From Parelaphostrongylus tenuis (Eukaryota > Nematoda > Chromadorea > Rhabditida > Metastrongylidae), in assembly GCA_019055375.1 (NCBI GenBank), contig JAHQIW010004366.1, positions 1 to 64,000 of the forward strand: a DNA stretch of 64,000 nucleotides, given 5' to 3'. Shown one piece after another: positions 59,601-64,000 of this stretch (positions within the stretch are counted from its first letter, which is position 1; each line of letters starts with the position of its first letter). A model generated the notes under the pieces. That model saw only the letters and a program-made list of their open reading frames with translations, did no database searches and was not told the DNA's origin. A program made the position numbers and the translations under genes.

Positions 59601-62600
59601 GTCAGACGTGAGCTGAGTCTTCTAGGTACCTCATGTCTCTTGGGAAGATATTGGAGGTTGTGAAGAACTGAAACTTGAGATCCAACAGGTACGGTTGTAC
59701 GCTTGCCTTTTCTGTGTTGAATCTATCTGGTTATCTGCTAGGTCCATCTTTACTTGATTTCATGTAAAACTTGCCTTCAGGCTGTAACTTGGCCTCAACA
59801 ACACAGAGAGTCTTTTGAACGACTGGGAATTGAACCTCCATCAGGTTTGTTCTGTTCGGGGTTTACTTAAGAGGCTTTCTTGATAATAATCTTCGTCCAC
59901 TTAAGGGATTCTTCTGTATGGTCCGCCTGGTTGCAGCAAAACTTTAGTGGCCCGTGCTCTTGCTAGTGAGTCAAGGATGAACTTCTTAGCAGTGAAAGGA
60001 CCAGAACTGTTCAGTAAATGGGTCGGAGAATCTGAGAAAGCGATCCGCGATCTTTTCTCAAGAGCGAGACAGGTGTCATTTTATCTTCAATTAGTTATTC
60101 TGGTGGTTTTGAGTATCAGTTTTTTTTTTCCCGCCAGGTGGCACCCACCATTATATTCTTTGATGAGATCGACGCCGTCGGAAGTTCAAGAGGATCGGAA
60201 AAGAGTTCTGGTTTGTCATTTGAACTCTGAGAAGTTGAACGTCAGTTCAGTATTGATAGTGATGGTGACAGGTGTATCGGATAGAGTTCTGGCTCAATTA
60301 CTTACTGAACTGGATGGACTTGAGAAGCACAGTGATGTTCTTCTACTAGCAGCAACTAATCGTCCAGATCAGCTTGATACTGCCTTGTTAAGGCCAGGTA
60401 AGCTTAGAGACTAGGATTACCACTAGTATTGCTTGTTGAGCGAGTGTGACACAGTGGTTGGAGGTGCTCACATCCATCAGTCGCTGGTCGATCGTTCGAT
60501 CCTGCGCTCAAGACTCGCCAACTCTTCCATTCTCCAGCTTCGGTGAATTGGTCCCAGACTTGTCTGAAAAGATAGCAGCACTAATTTGATACATCGGCAG
60601 GTCATCGCAAGTCATGTAAAGGCTAATATCCATTCAGTTATTCTAAATGATGCTTGATAAAGACTTATGCATGGCGTATCTCGCAAGGATGGATCAGCGT
60701 AAGGGGCTTTGTCCTTTGTGCTCTTATTACTTGTCATCTTATCAGTCACGGAGTGATTGCAATGGGTAACAGTAATATATCTAGCCGATAATATAACGCG
60801 ATAGAGTTCTAATCTGAGGGATTTGAAGAGGAACATAATCATTTTGTAGTCTTCTCGCTAAATGCTTGACAAGTCATGGAGATAAGTCCCTTCTTCTAAA
60901 ATGGGTAGGAAGCACGTGTAGCTTTCTATAAGGTTGTACGAGAAACCAGAGAGTCTAACGCCGAGAGGTTGCGCTTCATTTTATCTCAATGGAGTTACTA
61001 TAGAAATAAATCCATGGCGTTACCATGGAGTTCAAGTAATCATTTTGGACTCGTATAATCTCTCATCCTATCATTCCATTTCATTGTGAAGAGCCAAGCG
61101 CTTGCACGTATTTTTGCTGCAGCCAACTCGGCATTCGTCACAGGTGAAGGATTCGGCTAAACATATCATTAAAGGATAAAAGGATGAAGCTCTCGGCGTT
61201 GAATTATCCCTGACGGATACGCCATGCATTCGCCTTCACCTGACATCGTTTGAGGTGACTGTGTGCATTATGGTTTTTACAATCATTCACGGTAGCTTAG
61301 CGATGTATCAAGTAGGTGCTGCTATCCTCCGAGATAAATCTAGTATCAATTTATCGATCTCGGAGGAATGAGAAGTTTGGTGAGCCCGAGCTCGGAATTG
61401 AGCCATTGATCATTGATGGACTGGTCATGTGTGTCACAGAACACCTTCAACCACTGCTCCACACATGCTTTCAGTGGATCATATTGATCGGTTTAATGTG
61501 AAGAACAGAACTCGACGATTTATATCTGGAAGTAAATTGACTGTTTAGGACGACTCGATCGCGCTATTTACGTCGGTCTTCCTTGTTCTGATACACGTCG
61601 AGCTATTATTAAGATGCGAACGAAGCGAATGGTTTTGGCTGCTGACGACATTGTTGAAAGGCTTATCAAACGAACTGAAGGTGTGTTCGACCTATCATGA
61701 TCACCAGACCATTCGTAACCAGTAGATTTTGAGCTTATCATCTCTTGCGTTGCTATTGACTTCAGTTTTTCCGTTTGTCAGTCTTTGTGTTTACCCATTT
61801 TACGCGAAGACTTACGTTTTTGATTGTTTCGGAACGACGTGTACACCTTACACTATACTAACGCTATGCTCGCGGATCTAGAGGCCTTTTTTTTTACTAG
61901 ACTTTCAGTAGTCATTCGACAGGCTGAGGATCGGCAATTATATTACTTCAGATGGTTTTTGTGAAGGCTTTCTTATTGCTCTGTAGCAACCAAAAAAAAA
62001 AAAACATGTTTTACCTTCGGTTTGCGTTTCATGCTCGACTCATGTCTGTGTTTAGCTTTCATTAGGCTTTTAAAAGTCATTGGATAGCTTGGGAAACGAA
62101 GATTCCTAACATTAGGACTGCTTTATCGAAAGAGCTTTTCAATGTGCTGTAGCAGCGAAGAGAAAAACACGTTTTGCACTCTGGTTACATGAGTGTATAA
62201 GAGTTCTTTATGCACCGAAAACATGATAGAATATGTATAAAGGCATGAAGCACTACAGTATGACGAGAAATTTAGAATTTCTTTCGAAATTGAGAGAAAA
62301 ATAACTATTCAGATGACGGAAATCATGCTGCACGCAGCGGACTGTCGTACCCATAGGCTAAACAACATGTCAATCTCTTAAATTCTCTATTTTTACTGCT
62401 TTTTTAGCAGTGTTGTGGTATTGTAATCATATATCTAGAATTCTTGTTTGCCACGCAAAACATCCGACCCCAGACGGGAGTTGTACCTGCGTTTCACAAG
62501 TACCGTGTAGTGGTGGTGGTAGCACGCTCTTCGGCATAGGTGAAACGCGAGTTTAAATCCCGCCTGGAGTTGAAATCTTTGCATCTACTTAATAATCCTA

Positions 62601-62870
62601 ATTGTATAATCAAAACATTCTAATCTTTTGTCGAATTCACTCGACTGTGTAGGAAAAGGCCCAACGAAAAGAATGTGGTTATTGTCAGGTTACTCGGGAG
62701 CTGAAATTGTTGCCGTGTGTCGTCACGCTGCCCTTCTGGCAATGCGAGAAGATGTTGCTACGACGACTGTTCGGTGGAGTCATTTCGATGAGGCACTGGC
62801 GTCAATTGTACCACGCACCGATAAAAAAATGTTGGAAATTTATGAGAAGTTCAAACGTGGTGCTGTATAG
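53674..62870 (+). CDS. cdc-48.3: AFG2/SPATA5-type double-AAA ATPase (CDC-48.3-like), 19 exons
   Basis: Exons by splice consensus and phase: 53,674-53,791; 54,221-54,355; 54,429-54,526; 54,847-55,065; 55,123-55,281; 57,094-57,231; 57,304-57,470; 57,531-57,639; 57,731-57,859; 58,755-58,829; 58,902-58,999; 59,427-59,568; 59,626-59,688; 59,781-59,844; 59,906-60,072; 60,138-60,210; 60,272-60,397; 61,549-61,680; 62,689-62,870. They total 2,394 nt, 797 residues, close to yeast Afg2 (about 780). N domain to about residue 320. D1: Walker A GLPGSGKT (356-363), then degenerate IVILDW (398-403), SVRQADDLD and no RPGRFD. D2 is complete: GPPGCSKT (577-584), pore loop [40 protein letters not shown] is the D2 signature of AFG2/SPATA5. 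Known family role: releasing recycled factors (Rlp24) from pre-60S ribosomes; worm CDC-48.3 has also been linked to Aurora B control. The first two exons are the least certain (first about 0.4). Ends [12 protein letters not shown]. Confidence 0.88.
53822..54115 (+). mobile_element. tRNA-derived SINE, copy 5 (first intron)
   Basis: Head gcgtgtggcgcagtggttag, then gctcatcaagcctttcatct, tgccaggcctgtctggggga, tcgcagcactgacttgatac, ccgcaagtcatcataaaggc and the terminal acctttatcc. One of the best preserved copies; the B box region is altered (gggggttgatgg). Confidence 0.85.
55390..57060. repeat. intron filled with degenerate short repeats
   Basis: The 1.8 kb intron 55,282-57,093 holds several blurred copies of a roughly 100-150 bp sequence. 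Recurrent blocks are attcgaaagctt or its complement, gctacagcg, aaagcttttt, tgttggaatc and gaacaattcttgttcagcga. Further copies lie at 54,640-54,760 and 61,890-62,190, all in introns of this gene. Individual borders cannot be set. Confidence 0.5.
58242..58534. mobile_element. mariner-like MITE
   Basis: Long inverted arms (about 58,295-58,362 and 58,428-58,496) around a central loop. The left end reads tgggttggtaaaaaatttcc followed by cggacttttt, the style of mariner terminal repeats; the right end has aaaaggtccggtggttagc. A TA precedes the left end. No transposase. It lies in the intron that separates Walker B from sensor 1 of D1. Confidence 0.65.
59085..59375 (-). mobile_element. tRNA-derived SINE, copy 6 (intron)
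   Basis: The + strand shows the reversed family: aaggcccttgacgctga, ctcatcaagcatctccagaa, gtatcaaatcagtactacta, tccttccagacaagcctggt, accagttcagtg, and gcgtcggaggactcctctaa near the head. It occupies most of intron 59,000-59,426. Confidence 0.8.
60437..60725 (+). mobile_element. tRNA-derived SINE, copy 7 (intron)
   Basis: Head gcgagtgtgacacagtggtt, B-box region ctggtcgatcgttcgatcc, then tcccagacttgtctgaaaag, atagcagcactaatttgata, catcgcaagtcatgtaaagg and ggctttgtcctttgtg. Both tRNA boxes are readable in this copy. Confidence 0.85.
61172..61470 (-). mobile_element. tRNA-derived SINE, copy 8 (intron)
   Basis: The + strand starts aaaggataaaaggatgaagc, continues with gacggatacgccatgcattc, cgatgtatcaagtaggtgct, gctatcctccgagataaatc, and ends with the head complement ttcaaccactgctccacaca. 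Orientation is opposite to copy 7, about 450 bp away. Confidence 0.8.
61880..62200. repeat. intronic degenerate repeats
   Basis: Two copies about 140 bp apart share actttcagtagtcattcgac / ttttaaaagtcattggatag, gctctgtagcaac / gctgtagcagcg, and acacgttttgc-type ends. Same family as in the 55-57 kb intron. Confidence 0.5.
62462..62583. mobile_element. short inverted-arm tRNA-like element, copy D
   Basis: Left: gccacgcaaaacatccgacc, ccagacgggagttgtacctg, cgtttcac. Right: ggtgaaacgcgagtttaaat, cccgcctggagttg. The two tRNA-like 3' halves face each other with only about 45 bp between, so this is a compact form of copies A-C. It sits just upstream of the last exon. Confidence 0.7.
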
Positions 62871-62894
62871 GACCCCATAAGTTTGCAGTCGAAG

Positions 62895-62972
62895 TTAATC
62901 CCTATAGGGATTCGGTCCAAGTCAATGTCCATAGGGATTTGGCTCAATCAATCCCCATAGGGATTTGGTTCC
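62895..62972. repeat. 26-28 bp tandem repeat in the 3' UTR
   Basis: Three units around tccctatagggattcggtcc / tgtccatagggatttggctc / tccccatagggatttggttc. It starts 25 bp after the TAG of the AFG2-type gene. Each unit holds a near-palindrome atccctatagggat. Confidence 0.8.
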
Positions 62973-63354
62973 TGTTTTGGTTAACATGGCTCGTTGTTAT
63001 CATAACTACACGTGTAATTGTTAAATTAATTCTGTTTGTTACACTTTGTTATGGATTTACTTGTTATTGCAATTTCGTTGAAAGTTATTGTAGATTGGTA
63101 GTTTGAGTAAATAATATTTTACATGTTGAGAGGTGAGAATATTTGAGATGAATTCCATAGCACGCGTAGTAGTGTATGCGTTGACTTCAATGCGTAGATG
63201 GGATCGTGTTGATTGTCTATATAGGTTTCGGGATATTTCCGCTCCAAACGTTTATTTTGAAACAAATCTATCTACATCCGAAATACTTTCATCTGATCGA
63301 TAGCTTACCTCTCGATTATATTGTGTAGCCCAGATACTATGTTCTACATGTAGT

Positions 63355-63640
63355 AAGTGTGGCGCAGCGATTAGAGGTGCCCTGCAGCACATGTGGTCGG
63401 TGGTTTCGGTCCCCCAAACGAAGCTCACCAAGTCTCTCGTCCTGCCGAATTCGGAAAATTGACTCGTAAACTAGTCTTGGTGATAGCAGCTCTGACTTAA
63501 TTGGTCACGACGCCGCCGCGGTTCATTCTAGAGGCCGGATATTCATTGATTCACTTCTAACAATGCTTGATGAAGTCGTATTCGTAGCGCATCCTTCAGG
63601 GATTGATCAAAGGCGAGAGATTTGTCCGTTCATCCTTTTA
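63355..63640 (+). mobile_element. tRNA-derived SINE, copy 9
   Basis: Head gtaagtgtggcgcagcgatt, B-box region ggtcggtggtttcggtcccc, then gaagctcaccaagtctctcg, actagtcttggtgatagcag, ctctgacttaattggtcacg, caatgcttgatgaagtcgta, and the end tttgtccgttcatcctttta. Lies 480 bp downstream of the AFG2-type gene. Confidence 0.85.
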
Positions 63641-64000
63641 CATATAATAATTCCCAAGAAATTTCTCTCGTCGCTCACTTGCTTAACCCCTCCTACTGTT
63701 GGTTGCCGATGGAAAGCATCGAATATTTGATATATCAATTTTCGATATTTTAACGAGACAACAGAGTGTGGTATTTGATGGTTGCTGTCGTACGTGGAGA
63801 CTTTGAATTCCTCTTTCTTTTTCACATGCATGGAACGAGATAGCTATATCCTACTGGGCGTTCAAGACCGCGTCATTATTTATCCTACTTGCACAATAAC
63901 CAGATTTCCGATGTGTACAATAGGGTAAAAGCAGTCATTGAATGGAAAACTGGGCAGGGAGTTGATTGATGCACGCTGTTTGTTTGTAGTCCTCTTAATT
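63641..64000. other. non-coding end of window
   Basis: AT-rich; the minus-strand open frame at 63,607-63,831 overlaps the SINE tail and is not supported. Confidence 0.3.

Overview
The window looks like nuclear DNA of a nematode, most likely a parasitic clade V worm of the hookworm/strongylid kind. Reasons: AT-rich sequence; short introns (about 55-110 bp) with nematode-style acceptors (tttcag) mixed with kilobase introns full of repeats; RTE-type non-LTR retrotransposons; a dense tRNA-derived SINE; and one clear gene whose best match is the AFG2/SPATA5 (worm CDC-48.3) AAA ATPase. No operon-like, CRISPR or bacterial feature was seen. Species assignment is inference.

Layout. 0-2 kb: probable 3' exons of an unidentified + strand gene (coding end at 1,827). 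2-15 kb: mostly non-coding, with several isolated minus-strand open segments bounded by good splice sites (2,940, 4,227, 6,227, 11,957, 12,491, 14,440); they are probably exons of one or more unidentified long-intron genes. 15-28 kb: almost only non-coding sequence and small repeats, including a near-perfect 200 bp palindrome (20.93-21.13 kb) and two inverted-arm tRNA-like elements (24.0 and 24.9 kb). 28.2-34.15 kb: an old RTE-type retrotransposon split by a younger, 5'-truncated relative, with a visible 10 bp target-site duplication on both sides of the insert. 35.5-37.4 kb: a third, more decayed element of a different RTE-like family. 37.5-50 kb: gene-poor, with another inverted-arm tRNA-like element (40.4 kb), two adjacent 18 bp tandem arrays (43.2-43.5 kb) and a TA microsatellite (45.6 kb). 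51.5-53.4 kb: a compound foldback structure followed by about 15 degenerate copies of an 82 bp tandem repeat.

53.7-62.87 kb: the one gene that can be assembled with confidence, an AFG2/SPATA5-type double-AAA ATPase. Nineteen exons join in phase to 797 residues. The second ATPase domain (D2) is complete; the first (D1) keeps its Walker A loop but has lost the Walker B glutamate, the sensor-1 asparagine and the arginine-finger box. Its introns hold four copies of the tRNA-derived SINE, a mariner-like MITE, a tRNA-like foldback and further degenerate repeats. The last SINE copy lies just downstream of the gene.

The main themes are a host gene diluted by transposon debris and an unusual wealth of tRNA-like modules: one conventional tRNA-derived SINE (nine copies) and a second set in which two tRNA-like ends face each other as long inverted repeats.
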